49,031 bases of DNA from contig NZ_BAEG01000096.1 in the NCBI RefSeq assembly GCF_000238915.1, positions 1-49,031 of the forward strand. The letters run 5' to 3'. A program made the position numbers and the translations under genes. Positions 22,515-30,997 of the stretch are shown one piece after another (within the stretch, counting starts at the first letter, position 1; every line of letters starts with the position of its first letter). The notes beneath the pieces were generated by a model. The model was not told the origin of the DNA, ran no database searches, and saw only the letters and a program-made list of their open reading frames with translations. The DNA comes from Arthrobacter globiformis NBRC 12137. Its GTDB lineage: Bacteria; Actinomycetota; Actinomycetes; Actinomycetales; Micrococcaceae.

Positions 22515-24273
22515 GGACAAGGCTCGCTTTCGGGCTCATTCTGAATTCTTCGTCTAGGTCGCGCGCCTGGTCCTCCAGGCTGATGACCGGCACCGGCAGG
22601 CCGTCGTCGCGGTAGTGTGCGCCGAGCGGTTCCTGCCGCTCCCTCGCCGCGTGGACCAGCAGCTGCGCGGCGAGCAGCAGGTTGGCGTCCTCATGGGTCC
22701 GCGGGTCCGCTGCCTGCGGCACCGCTTCAGGACGGACGACGGCGGCCCACCCGGCAAGCACGGCCCCCGCCTCCCGCAATAGCTCGCCACTGCGAAGCAC
22801 TCCCGCCTTGGCAGTCATCACCCGCCGCAAGGCGCCACGTGAGAACTCCTCCCCCATTTTTCCCTCGGGGTAGGGCACAAGGGTTCGGTCACCGTCCCCG
22901 GAGTCGACTAACGGTGCCCCGGAAGCGTGCGTCAAAGGGAGGCCGTCAGCGGCCGAGCTAGCATGCGGAGGGGTGCCGTTGGGAGACGGAGCCGACGGCT
23001 CACCAAGAAACGCCTCAACAGCCCGCCGCCCGAAAACCAATCCTTCGAGGAGCGAGTTGCTGGCCAGGCGGTTGGCGCCCTGGACTCCGGTGCAGGCGAC
23101 TTCGCCGGCTGCGAAGAGCCCGGGGACGCTGGTGCGGCCGTGCAGGTCGGTGGAAATGCCGCCCATCCAGTAGTGTGCGGCCGGTGCGACGGGGACGGGT
23201 TCCCGGGTCCAGTCGAGGCCGGCCTCGCGGGTGCGCCGCGTGATGGTGGGAAAGCGGCGCTCCAGGAATCCTGCTCCCCTGGCGTCCTCGATGACCCGGG
23301 CGTCGAGGTAGACGTGACCGTTGGGGTCTCCGAGTGCGGCCAGGTGCAAAGCGATGCTGCGGGACACGACATCGCGCGGGGCGAGTTCGGCGTCGGGGTG
23401 GTATCCGTGCAGGAAGCGGCGGCCGTGCGCATCAACAAGGATGGCACCCTCGCCGCGCACTGCCTCGGAGATCAGCAGCGGATCCTGGCCGTCGTCGTTG
23501 CCTGCCGACCCGGCTGCCGCTCCCCCGTCCGGGCGCACCAGGCAGGTGGGGTGGAACTGGAAGAACTCCAGGTCCGCGACCGCCGCGCCGGCGCGCCAGG
23601 CCAGGGCCAGGCCGTCCGCGGTGGCAACGGAAGGGTTGGTGGTCTGCGCAAACAGCTGCCCCGCCCCGCCGGTGGCCAGCAGCACGGCGTCGGCCTGGAT
23701 CTTGCCCAGCCGGCCGGCCTGCAGGAACTCAACGCCCGTGACCCGCCGGCCCTCCTGCAATAGAGCCGTGACGCTGGCGTGGCCCAGCAGCCGGATCCTG
23801 CCCGAGGCCTGCGCGGCCAGCACGGGGCAGATCAGGGCGTTGGCGATCCCGGCGCCGGTGGCGTCGCCGCCGGCGTGCAGGATCCGCGGCGCGGAGTGGG
23901 CGGCTTCGAGCCCCAAGGCGGGGTCGCCGTCGTCGTCCAGGTCGAAGCGGACGCCGAAGCGTCCGAGCCCGGCGATGTCCCGGCGCGCCTCGGTGCAGAG
24001 CACCCGGACAGCCGCCGGGTTGCAGTGCCCGGCGCCGGCCTTCAGGGTGTCGGCGATGTGGGCGGCCACGGTGTCGCCGGGCGACGGCTCATCGAGGACG
24101 GCGGAAATGCCGCCCTGGGCGAAGTACGTGTTGCTGTCCGCGAGCGCGCCCTTGGTCAGCAGCATGACGTCGGCGCCTGCCTCAGCCGCGAGCAGCGCGG
24201 CATAGAGGCCGGCGATGCCGCTGCCGACGACGGCGAGCCGCCGGCGGCCGGCCGTTCCGTTTTCGCTGGTCAT
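22507..24273 (-). CDS. nadB: L-aspartate oxidase with an unusual in-frame linker
   Basis: FAD enzyme oxidising L-aspartate to iminoaspartate, the substrate of NadA. 588 residues from ATG 24273 (AGGGAG upstream). FAD motif VVGSGIAGLYAALLAAEAG at 14-32, covalent-type family motif SNTYFAQGGISAVL, active-site FFQFHPTCL, HYWMGGISTDLHGRT, and GANRLASNSLLEGLVFGRRA near 400-420. Between about residues 425 and 477 a Pro/Ser/Gly-rich segment separates the catalytic part from the C-terminal helical domain. It uses codons rare in its neighbours (TTA, CGA, AAA, TCA, CGT) and makes the protein clearly longer than usual (about 530-560). Gap to nadA 10 bp; overlaps nadC. Confidence 0.95.
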   Translation of the reverse strand: MTSENGTAGRRRLAVVGSGIAGLYAALLAAEAGADVMLLTKGALADSNTYFAQGGISAVLDEPSPGDTVAAHIADTLKAGAGHCNPAAVRVLCTEARRDIAGLGRFGVRFDLDDDGDPALGLEAAHSAPRILHAGGDATGAGIANALICPVLAAQASGRIRLLGHASVTALLQEGRRVTGVEFLQAGRLGKIQADAVLLATGGAGQLFAQTTNPSVATADGLALAWRAGAAVADLEFFQFHPTCLVRPDGGAAAGSAGNDDGQDPLLISEAVRGEGAILVDAHGRRFLHGYHPDAELAPRDVVSRSIALHLAALGDPNGHVYLDARVIEDARGAGFLERRFPTITRRTREAGLDWTREPVPVAPAAHYWMGGISTDLHGRTSVPGLFAAGEVACTGVQGANRLASNSLLEGLVFGRRAVEAFLGEPSAPSPNGTPPHASSAADGLPLTHASGAPLVDSGDGDRTLVPYPEGKMGEEFSRGALRRVMTAKAGVLRSGELLREAGAVLAGWAAVVRPEAVPQAADPRTHEDANLLLAAQLLVHAARERQEPLGAHYRDDGLPVPVISLEDQARDLDEEFRMSPKASLVHD

Positions 24274-24283
24274 GGTGGGCTCC

Positions 24284-25594
24284 CTATTGGGGCTTGGCGG
24301 CGAGCATGCGCTCGAGTGCTGTCCTGGCGTCCTGCTGCACGTCATCGTCCACGGTGATGCGGTTGACCACGCGACCGGCGACGAGCTCTTCGAGAACCCA
24401 GGCCAGGTAGCCGGGGTGGATCCGGTACATGGTGCTGCAGGGGCAGATGACCGGGTCCAGGCAGAAGATGGTGTGCTGCGGGTACTGGGCCGCGAGCCGG
24501 TTCACCATGTTGATCTCGGTGCCGATGGCGAACACGGTGGGCTCGGTGGCTGCCGCGATGGCCTTCTGGATGAAGTCCGTGGACCCTGCGGAATCGGCTG
24601 CGTCCACCACTTCCATGGGGCATTCGGGGTGCACAATGACATTGACGCCCGGGAAGTCGGCGCGTGCCTTCTCGATCTGGGCCACGCTGAAGCGCTTGTG
24701 GACCGAGCAGAATCCGTGCCAGAGGATGACGCGGGAGTCCAGCAGGGCCTGTTCGTCGTTGCCGCCGAGTTCCTTGCGCGGGTTCCACATCGGCATCTGC
24801 TCGAGCGGAACGCCCAGTGCCTTGGCCGTGTTCCGTCCGAGGTGCTGGTCCGGGAAGAACAGGACGCGCTGGCCGCGCTCGAAGGCCCATTCGAGGACCG
24901 TCCTGGCGTTGGAGGACGTGCAGACGATGCCGCCGTTCCGGCCGCAGAACGCCTTCAGCGCCGCGGAGGAATTCATGTAGGTGACGGGGATGACCGGAAC
25001 CCGGCCCTCGGCGTCGGGCTCGGTGCCGAAAATCTCCTCGAGCTGCTCCCAGCAGTCCTCCACGGAATCGGCGTCGGCCATGTCCGCCATCGAGCATCCG
25101 GCGGCGAGGTTGGGCAGGATGACTGCCTGTTCCGGCCGGGAGAGGGTGTCAGCGGTTTCGGCCATGAAGTGCACGCCGCAAAACACGATCGCTTCGGCGT
25201 CCGGGCGGGTCAGGGCAGCGTTGGCCAGCTGGAAGGAGTCGCCGACGAAGTCTGCGTACTGGACCACCTCGTCGCGCTGGTAGAAGTGGCCCAGGATGAC
25301 GGCCCGGTCACCCAGCGCCGCCTTGGCAGCCCGGATCCGGGCATCGAGCTCCGCTTCGCCGGCCAGCTTGTACTCCTCGGGAAGCTGGCCCTGGCGCGGG
25401 GTGGAGGCAGGTGCGACGTCCGCGCTGGAGGCTCCGGGACCGTAGGCCGGAACACCGGCGAGCGTTTCCGCGAGGTCATACTCCCAGGGCCCCTTGGCAA
25501 GCGCCGGGCTGCAGGTGCCGCCGGTGCCGGCTGCCGTGGCCTTCTCGGCCTGTTCACGCGTGATCAGCTGGATGGCAGTGTTGACGCTGCTCAT
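24284..25594 (-). CDS. nadA: Quinolinate synthase
   Basis: Condenses iminoaspartate with dihydroxyacetone phosphate to quinolinate using a [4Fe-4S] cluster. 436 residues. Cluster ligands are probably C139 (FCGVHFMAET), C225 (GGIVCTSSNA) and C384 or C386 (PVICPCSTMYRIHP). The N-terminus has about 75 extra residues before the conserved AVILGHFYQRDEVV, as in many actinobacterial long NadA forms. ATG 25594 has AGGAG 6 nt upstream and overlaps the nrtR stop by 4 bp (ATGA), so regulator and first enzyme are translationally coupled. Confidence 0.96.
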   Translation of the reverse strand: MSSVNTAIQLITREQAEKATAAGTGGTCSPALAKGPWEYDLAETLAGVPAYGPGASSADVAPASTPRQGQLPEEYKLAGEAELDARIRAAKAALGDRAVILGHFYQRDEVVQYADFVGDSFQLANAALTRPDAEAIVFCGVHFMAETADTLSRPEQAVILPNLAAGCSMADMADADSVEDCWEQLEEIFGTEPDAEGRVPVIPVTYMNSSAALKAFCGRNGGIVCTSSNARTVLEWAFERGQRVLFFPDQHLGRNTAKALGVPLEQMPMWNPRKELGGNDEQALLDSRVILWHGFCSVHKRFSVAQIEKARADFPGVNVIVHPECPMEVVDAADSAGSTDFIQKAIAAATEPTVFAIGTEINMVNRLAAQYPQHTIFCLDPVICPCSTMYRIHPGYLAWVLEELVAGRVVNRITVDDDVQQDARTALERMLAAKPQ

Positions 25595-26367
25595 GGGATG
25601 CTCCTGTTATCTGGGTCGAGGCCGGGGCGGCCGGTAAATCGGTAAAGACGCGGCGGGCGGTGCTTTCCGCCCTGGAGGTATTCACCGGTTTCTTCGATTT
25701 CCGGCGTCGACTTGATCTGCCGGCGGAAGTTGGCGGGATCCAGCTGCGTGTCCAGCACGGCCTCGTAGACCTCGCGGACCTGGGCGAGGGTGAAGTACTC
25801 CCCCAGGAAGTGGTAGGCGATGGAGCCGTAGGCCAGCTTGTTCCGCAGGCGCCAGAGGGCGTAGTCCACAATCGCGTTGTGGTCGAAGGCCAGGCTTCCG
25901 AGCTTGTCGGCGCGGAACCACCTGACGTTCTCGGATTCGTCCGCGAGCGCGGCTTCGGTGGGCTGGACCAGCGCCCAGTAGACGATGGACACCACGCGCT
26001 GCGTGGGTGAGCGGTGCATGCCGCCGAAGGCGTAGAGCTGTTCGAGGTAGCTGGGTGCCAGCCCCGTGGTTTCCCGCAGGTTCCGCGAAGCGGCGTCCTG
26101 CAGGGATTCAGCGTGGGTCAGCGGACCGCCCGGAAGGGCCCACAGGCCTTTGAACGGTTCCCGGATCCGGCGGACCAGCGGGAGCCACAGCGTGGGGCGG
26201 CCGGAAGACTCGCTGGGCCGGAGCGCGAAAATCACCGTGGAAATGGCAAGCGACGGCGGCGCGGACTGCCGCTCGGCCACGTTGGCTGAGGTGGTGTACA
26301 CGGTAATCACCCGCTTCGCTGCGATCGGCCGGCCCGTCCGGGCCGGCCCTGGATTAGTTATGGTCAA
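25591..26367 (-). CDS. nrtR: NrtR: Nudix-related regulator of NAD synthesis
   Basis: 258-residue protein with an N-terminal Nudix-like domain and a C-terminal winged helix (LAYGSIAYHFLGEYFTLAQVREVYEAVLDTQLDPANFRRQI, about 180-220), the NrtR architecture. The Nudix box is degenerate: where the consensus has REUxEE, residues 95-100 read RNLRET. G81, E87, E99 and G102 remain, but N96 and T100 replace acidic metal ligands, so ADP-ribose hydrolysis is probably lost while ligand sensing stays. Start is TTG 26367, with a good -10 only 14 nt upstream; later in-frame GTG codons are possible. First gene of the nadA-nadB-nadC-nifS operon, presumably repressing it when NAD metabolites are abundant. Confidence 0.92.
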   Translation of the reverse strand: MTITNPGPARTGRPIAAKRVITVYTTSANVAERQSAPPSLAISTVIFALRPSESSGRPTLWLPLVRRIREPFKGLWALPGGPLTHAESLQDAASRNLRETTGLAPSYLEQLYAFGGMHRSPTQRVVSIVYWALVQPTEAALADESENVRWFRADKLGSLAFDHNAIVDYALWRLRNKLAYGSIAYHFLGEYFTLAQVREVYEAVLDTQLDPANFRRQIKSTPEIEETGEYLQGGKHRPPRLYRFTGRPGLDPDNRSIP

Positions 26368-26409
26368 GTTGACTCAAACTGATTCTACGGCCGCTGGCCC
26401 GGGATGCAA
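26367..26409 (-). promoter_or_regulatory. nrtR-nad operon promoter with candidate NrtR operator
   Basis: Minus strand: TTGCAT (26409-26404), 16-nt spacer, TAGAAT (26387-26382). Directly downstream, AGTT-GACTCA-AACT (26367-26380) forms an inverted repeat around the predicted transcription start and the TTG start codon. A repressor there would block initiation; autoregulation by NrtR is the simple reading. Confidence 0.6.
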
Positions 26410-26486
26410 AATGTTTCACCCGATGTTGGGTGTAAATTCGAAAGGTCCCAAAAGGACCAGTCCCCAACCCCAAGAAGGTGCGCAGC

Positions 26487-27863
26487 ATGACGATGAAGTC
26501 CACAGCAGAGCGACCCGCGGTTCAGCTCCGCCACAGCATGAAGCCCCGCCAGCTCACCATGATGGGCCTGGGCAGCGCCATCGGCGCCGGGCTCTTCCTG
26601 GGTTCCGGCGCGGGCGTCCAGGCAGCAGGTCCCGCCGTCCTGGTTTCCTACCTTGCGGCCGGCACGCTCATCATTCTGGTCATGTGGGCGCTCGGCGAGA
26701 TGGCGGCAGCGAACCCCAACAGCGGCGCCTTCTCCGTGTACGCCGAGCGCGCCATGGGCAAGACCGCCGGGGCAACCGTGGGCTGGCTCTGGTGGCTGCA
26801 GCTGGTAGTGGTCATCGCCGCCGAAGCGCTCGGTGCCGCGGGGCTGCTGTTTTCGGTCTGGCCGGTGGTGCCGGTGTGGGCACTCTCCCTGGTGTTCATG
26901 GTGGTGTTCACGGGCATCAACCTCGCCGGTGTGAAGAACTTCGGCGAGTTCGAGTTCTGGTTTGCCATCCTCAAGGTGACCGCCATCGTCCTGTTCCTCG
27001 CCATCGGCGCCGCGCTGCTCCTGGGGCTCCTGCCGGACGTGGCATCGCCGGGCCTGGCCAACATCACGGCAGACTTCGCGCCCTCGGGCCTGGGCGGTAT
27101 CGCCACGGCCCTGTTCGTGGTGATCTTCGCGTTTGGCGGCACGGAGATCGTGAGCGTCGCAGCCGCTGAGACCGAAGACCCCGAGCACAGCGTCACCAAG
27201 GCCATCCGCACGGTGGTGTGGCGGATCCTCGTCTTCTACATCGGCTCCGTCTTTGTGATCGCGGCCGTCCTTCCGGCCACCTCGGAGGCCCTGTCCTCGC
27301 CGTTCGCGGGCGTCCTGGACGCCGCCCGCATCCCGGGCGCCGCCACCGCCATCACCCTGGTGGCCGTCGTCGCCCTGCTGTCCGCCCTCAACGCCAACCT
27401 CTACGGGGCGTCCCGCATGGTGTTCTCGCTCGCAGAGCGCGGCGAGGCTCCCGGCTTCCTGTCCAGGCTCAGCCGCGCAGGCGTGCCGATGGTCGCCGTC
27501 GGCGTTTCCGTAGCGTTCGGCTTTATCGCCACGGTCCTGGAACTGCTGTTTCCCGAGCGCATCCTGCCCGCCCTGTTCCAGCTGGTTGGGTCCACCTGCC
27601 TCGTGGTCTGGGGTTCGGCGCTGGTCTCCCAGCTCATCCTGCGCCGCCGGGCGGACCGTGACGGCACGCACCTGCCGCTGCGGATGACGGGCTTCCCCGG
27701 GCTCACCGTGTTCGGCCTGGTGCTGCTGGGGCTGGTGTTTGCCGTGGGCTTCAGCGCAGAGAGCAGCCGCATCCAGCTGATCAGCACGCTGCTGCTCATT
27801 GCCGGAATTGCCGCCGCCTGCTGGGCAGGCGCCCGGTTCGCGGCTTCGCGCCCAACCAGGTAG
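26487..27863 (+). CDS. Amino-acid permease, APC superfamily
   Basis: Twelve-helix amino-acid importer of 458 residues, AAT subfamily. ATG 26487 has AAGAAGG about 9 nt upstream; a GTG at 26478 is a weaker option. TM1 carries the substrate-binding signature GLGSAIGAGLFLGSG, TM6 the FAFGGTEIVSVAAAETEDP motif. No Cys/His metal site. A TAAATT at 26433-26438 may be its -10, and CACCC-N6-GGGTG (26417-26432) just upstream could be an operator. The last codons (P-T-R-stop) lie within palindromic repeat copy C. Specificity unknown; position beside the nad operon does not prove a link. Confidence 0.92.
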   Translation: MTMKSTAERPAVQLRHSMKPRQLTMMGLGSAIGAGLFLGSGAGVQAAGPAVLVSYLAAGTLIILVMWALGEMAAANPNSGAFSVYAERAMGKTAGATVGWLWWLQLVVVIAAEALGAAGLLFSVWPVVPVWALSLVFMVVFTGINLAGVKNFGEFEFWFAILKVTAIVLFLAIGAALLLGLLPDVASPGLANITADFAPSGLGGIATALFVVIFAFGGTEIVSVAAAETEDPEHSVTKAIRTVVWRILVFYIGSVFVIAAVLPATSEALSSPFAGVLDAARIPGAATAITLVAVVALLSALNANLYGASRMVFSLAERGEAPGFLSRLSRAGVPMVAVGVSVAFGFIATVLELLFPERILPALFQLVGSTCLVVWGSALVSQLILRRRADRDGTHLPLRMTGFPGLTVFGLVLLGLVFAVGFSAESSRIQLISTLLLIAGIAAACWAGARFAASRPTR

Positions 27864-27915
27864 CAGCACAGGGGGTTCTCACGGCTGGGAACCCCCTGTG
27901 CTGCCACCCAGTTGG
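27852..27915. repeat. Palindromic intergenic repeat, copy C
   Basis: 64-nt hairpin whose arms CCAACCAGGTAGCAGCAC... and ...GTGCTGCCACCCAGTTGG pair with three mismatches over about 27 bp. The TAG stop of the permease (27861-27863) and its last codons are inside the left arm. Same family as copies A and B. Confidence 0.85.
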
Positions 27916-28040
27916 TAAGCCGTGGATTTCCCCGGTCCGCAGGCAGGTAGAGTGGTGCCCATCCACGGCGGACCGGCGACGAAGCAGTCCCGGCGAGCCC
28001 TGCACCTGACAAGGACTGAGACTTGACGAGGACTGAGGCG

Positions 28041-28868
28041 ATGAGCGGCAGACACACCGGCGAACAGCACTCCCACACGGTCGAGGGCACCGACCCGCAG
28101 CTATACGTCGAGGTGCACGACCCCGCGAACGACGCCGGCCTCCGCCCCATCCTCCTCATCCACGGTTTCTCTGCATCCAGCAAGCTGAACTGGGAGGACA
28201 CCGGCTGGATTCCGGCGCTCCTGGAGGCAGGCCGCCGCGTCATCGCCGTCGATCTGCCCGGCCACGGCCGGAGCGGCGCGCCGGAGGACATGGACTCCTA
28301 CTCCCCCAGCCGGATCAGGGCGGACCTCCTGCAGATCGCGTTCGACTCCGGCGCCCGGCCCTTGCGCGACGGCGACCCCGCCAGCGGGCTGGATGTGATC
28401 GGCTATTCCCTCGGTTCCCGGCTCGCCTGGGAGTTTGGCGCCACCCAGGCGGAGCTGGTGCACCGGCTGGTCCTGGGCGGCCCGAACATGGCCGACCCCC
28501 TGGCGGACTTCGACCTCGTGGCCGCGCAGCGGTACCTGGCGGACGGCACCCCCATTGCTGACGCGTCCACGGCCGGACTCCTCAGCATGGCCCAGGCGCT
28601 GCCGAGCAACAACATCTTCGCCCTGCTGTCCCTGGTTGAGGCGATCAAGGGTGAACCGTACGACCCGGCCGAGGCCGTGCCGCACATGCCCGTGCTGCTG
28701 GTGGCCGGTGAAAACGATGAACGCGCCGCGTCCATGCCGCAGCTTGCCGAACTCGCCCGGAAGGCCGGCTCCGCGGCCGAGCAGCTCATCCTGCCCGGGC
28801 GCACGCACACCAACGCCATCACCAGCCGCGCCTTCAAGCAGGCGGCCATCGCGTTCCTCGGCAGCTAG
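28041..28868 (+). CDS. Alpha/beta hydrolase
   Basis: Soluble hydrolase of 275 residues. ATG 28041 is chosen (GAGG 4 nt upstream); a TTG at 28023 is possible. The fold landmarks are in order: oxyanion HGFS after ILLIHG, nucleophile elbow GYSLGS, acid in LLVAGENDE, and catalytic His in LPGRTHTNAITS near the C-terminus. Substrate unknown; esterases, lactonases and C-C hydrolases share this pattern. The phosphoribosyltransferase gene starts 66 bp downstream with its own TAGGCT -10 at 28894-28899. Confidence 0.9.
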   Translation: MSGRHTGEQHSHTVEGTDPQLYVEVHDPANDAGLRPILLIHGFSASSKLNWEDTGWIPALLEAGRRVIAVDLPGHGRSGAPEDMDSYSPSRIRADLLQIAFDSGARPLRDGDPASGLDVIGYSLGSRLAWEFGATQAELVHRLVLGGPNMADPLADFDLVAAQRYLADGTPIADASTAGLLSMAQALPSNNIFALLSLVEAIKGEPYDPAEAVPHMPVLLVAGENDERAASMPQLAELARKAGSAAEQLILPGRTHTNAITSRAFKQAAIAFLGS

Positions 28869-28934
28869 GGGCTCCCGCCGGGGCCCACGGGCGTAGGCTG
28901 GACCTTGGGGGCGGAAACACCGGAAAAGGAACCC

Positions 28935-29588
28935 ATGGCCATGGTTTTTGAAGACCGGGAAGATGCAGGACGGCAACTTGCGGCCGCCCTTCCGCAATTC
29001 CGCGAGCGCCCGGACACCCTGGTGCTGGGCCTGGCCAGGGGCGGTATCCCGGTGGCCGCCGCCACAGCCGAGGTCCTCCACCTTCCCTTCGGGGCCCTGC
29101 TGGTCCGCAAGCTTGGCATCCCGGGCCATGACGAGACCGCATTCGGCGCGCTCGCCTACTCAGGCGGACGGATCGTCCGTCTTCTCAACAGGCCGCTCGT
29201 GGAGCGGCTTCTTGACGACGGCGTACGGCAGCAGTGGCTCGACCAAGTGGAGCACCGGGAGCGCTCCGAACTGATGCGCCGCGCCGACAGCTATCCGGCA
29301 GTGGACCCCGATGTGCATGGCAAGACGGCCCTGCTCGTGGACGACGGCCTGGCGACGGGGGCCACCATGCGGGCAGCGGTCGAGGCGGTCCGGATGGCCG
29401 GCGCTGCAGCGGTAGTGGCCGCAGCGCCGGTCGGCTCGCTCGAGGCAGAGAAGTCACTGTCCCGGGTCTGCAACGTCCTGTGCCTCCACCTGCCAGGAAG
29501 ATTCCGGGCCGTGGGAGCCTTTTACCGGCACTTTGATCAGCTGAGCGATGAGGACGCCATTGCCCTGCTGCACGGGGCCCGCATCTAG
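28935..29588 (+). CDS. Phosphoribosyltransferase-fold protein
   Basis: Type I PRTase of 217 residues. ATG 28935 follows AAAGGA by 4 nt; ATG 28941 is an alternative. The PRPP-binding loop is ALLVDDGLATGATM, with the acidic pair and TGAT expected. N-terminal LVLGLARGGIPVAAATAEVLHLPFGALLVRKLGIPGHDETAFGA is typical of the stand-alone PRTases annotated in actinobacteria, often near hydrolases or heat-shock genes. The base used is not known. Its TAG stop is inside a direct repeat shared with the convergent MFS gene end. Confidence 0.9.
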   Translation: MAMVFEDREDAGRQLAAALPQFRERPDTLVLGLARGGIPVAAATAEVLHLPFGALLVRKLGIPGHDETAFGALAYSGGRIVRLLNRPLVERLLDDGVRQQWLDQVEHRERSELMRRADSYPAVDPDVHGKTALLVDDGLATGATMRAAVEAVRMAGAAAVVAAAPVGSLEAEKSLSRVCNVLCLHLPGRFRAVGAFYRHFDQLSDEDAIALLHGARI

Positions 29589-29622
29589 TGCCGGCTGACG
29601 GCAGAGTCAGTGCCGGCTGACG
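29587..29622. repeat. 14-bp direct repeat at the junction of two convergent genes
   Basis: AGTGCCGGCTGACG occurs at 29587-29600 and 29609-29622, a 22-bp period and no mismatch. The right copy encodes the C-terminal S-R-H of the MFS gene and touches its stop; the left copy touches the stop of the phosphoribosyltransferase gene. Confidence 0.8.
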
Positions 29623-30938
29623 CCGAGCGGCCGGCCCCTCGTCTCCTTGGCCAGGATCACGCCGATGCCGGAGATAACGCACAGAATCATGATGTAGATG
29701 CCGATGGAGCCCGTCCATTTGGTGCTCTGCAGGAGTGACTCGGCGATGGTGGCGGCGAACGCACCGCCCAGAATGGCACCGAAGGCGTAACCGATCGAGA
29801 TGCCCGAGTACCGGACGTTGGCCGGGAACATCTCCGCGTACATGGCGGACATGGGGCCGTAGGACAGGCCCAGGCCCACCGTGAGGACGAACAGCGCCAC
29901 GCCATAGAGCCAGATGTTCTTTGTGTCGATGAGGGCGAACATGGGGATCATCCACGCGAAGATGATCGCGTAGCCGGTCAGGAAGGTCTTGACCCGGCCG
30001 ATCCGGTCCGAGAGCCAGCCGCCCACCAGGGTGAAGATCAGCCAGCCAAAGGATGCCAGCGTGGTGGCCAGCAGAATCTGCGGCGTGGGCATCTTCAGCG
30101 TCCTGGTGGCATAGGCAATGAAGAAGGCAATCAGGAGGTAGCCGGCGGCGTTGTTGCCGATGAAGATCATGGTCGAGTAAAGGACGGCCTTCTTGTGGCT
30201 CCGGATGAGTTCACCGAGCGGGGCTTTACTTTCTTCCTTGCGCGCAGCCATCTCCTTGAAGACGGGGCTTTCGCCGACTGCCCGCCGGATCACGTAGCCC
30301 ACCACGATCAGGACGATGGAGAGCAGGAACGGAACCCGCCAGCCCCAGGCGGCGAAGTCTTCCTTCGGCATCCCGGAGGTGAGGAAGAACAGCAACCCGG
30401 TGGCCAGGATCATGCCCACCGGAACGCCGATTTGCGGGTACGCACCGAACAGGCCGCGCTTGCTCTTCGGGGCGTGTTCCACTGCCATCAGGGCCGCGCC
30501 GCCCCATTCGCCGCCGGCGGAGAAGCCCTGCAGGACGCGGAGGAGGATGAGCAGGATCGGAGCCCAGGCACCGATCTGGCCGTACGTGGGGAGCATGCCG
30601 ATCAGCGCGGTTGCGGCACCCATCATGATGAGGGTGAACACCAGCATGGCCTTGCGGCCAAGGCGGTCACCCAGGTGTCCGGCAACGATGGCGCCGAGCG
30701 GGCGGAAGAGGAAGCTGATGCCGATCAGTGCGAAGGAGAGAATCTGCGCCAGGCCCGGGTTGGATTCGTTCAGCGGGGCCAAAAACAGCGGGGACAGCAG
30801 CGTTGCCGTCAGCTGGGCAAAGATGAAGAAGTCGTACCACTCGATGGTGGTGCCCACCAGCGTGCCGGCAAGGACTTTGCGTTCCTCGCGCTTGCTGCTC
30901 GGTCCTGCCTCTGAATCTACGGGTGAAGTTGCGGTCAT
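29607..30938 (-). CDS. MHS-family MFS transporter (metabolite:H+ symporter)
   Basis: Twelve-helix importer of 443 residues related to ShiA/ProP/KgtP. ATG 30938. Helix 1 has the family TTIEWYDFFIF, and loop 2-3 has GHLGDRLGRKAML; RVLQGFSAGGEWGGAALMAVEHAP in the TM4-5 region is diagnostic for MHS carriers. Substrates of relatives are carboxylates and aromatic acids, which fits the HpaB/HpaC-type monooxygenase genes immediately upstream (120-bp gap). An 18-bp TetR-like palindrome lies in its promoter region, so it is probably controlled separately from the monooxygenase. Confidence 0.93.
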   Translation of the reverse strand: MTATSPVDSEAGPSSKREERKVLAGTLVGTTIEWYDFFIFAQLTATLLSPLFLAPLNESNPGLAQILSFALIGISFLFRPLGAIVAGHLGDRLGRKAMLVFTLIMMGAATALIGMLPTYGQIGAWAPILLILLRVLQGFSAGGEWGGAALMAVEHAPKSKRGLFGAYPQIGVPVGMILATGLLFFLTSGMPKEDFAAWGWRVPFLLSIVLIVVGYVIRRAVGESPVFKEMAARKEESKAPLGELIRSHKKAVLYSTMIFIGNNAAGYLLIAFFIAYATRTLKMPTPQILLATTLASFGWLIFTLVGGWLSDRIGRVKTFLTGYAIIFAWMIPMFALIDTKNIWLYGVALFVLTVGLGLSYGPMSAMYAEMFPANVRYSGISIGYAFGAILGGAFAATIAESLLQSTKWTGSIGIYIMILCVISGIGVILAKETRGRPLGVSRH

Positions 30939-30997
30939 TGAAACTCCGTGGCTGGGGGCAGTGCTACTGCCGGAGGTGGTGAAGGGCTGTCCGATTT

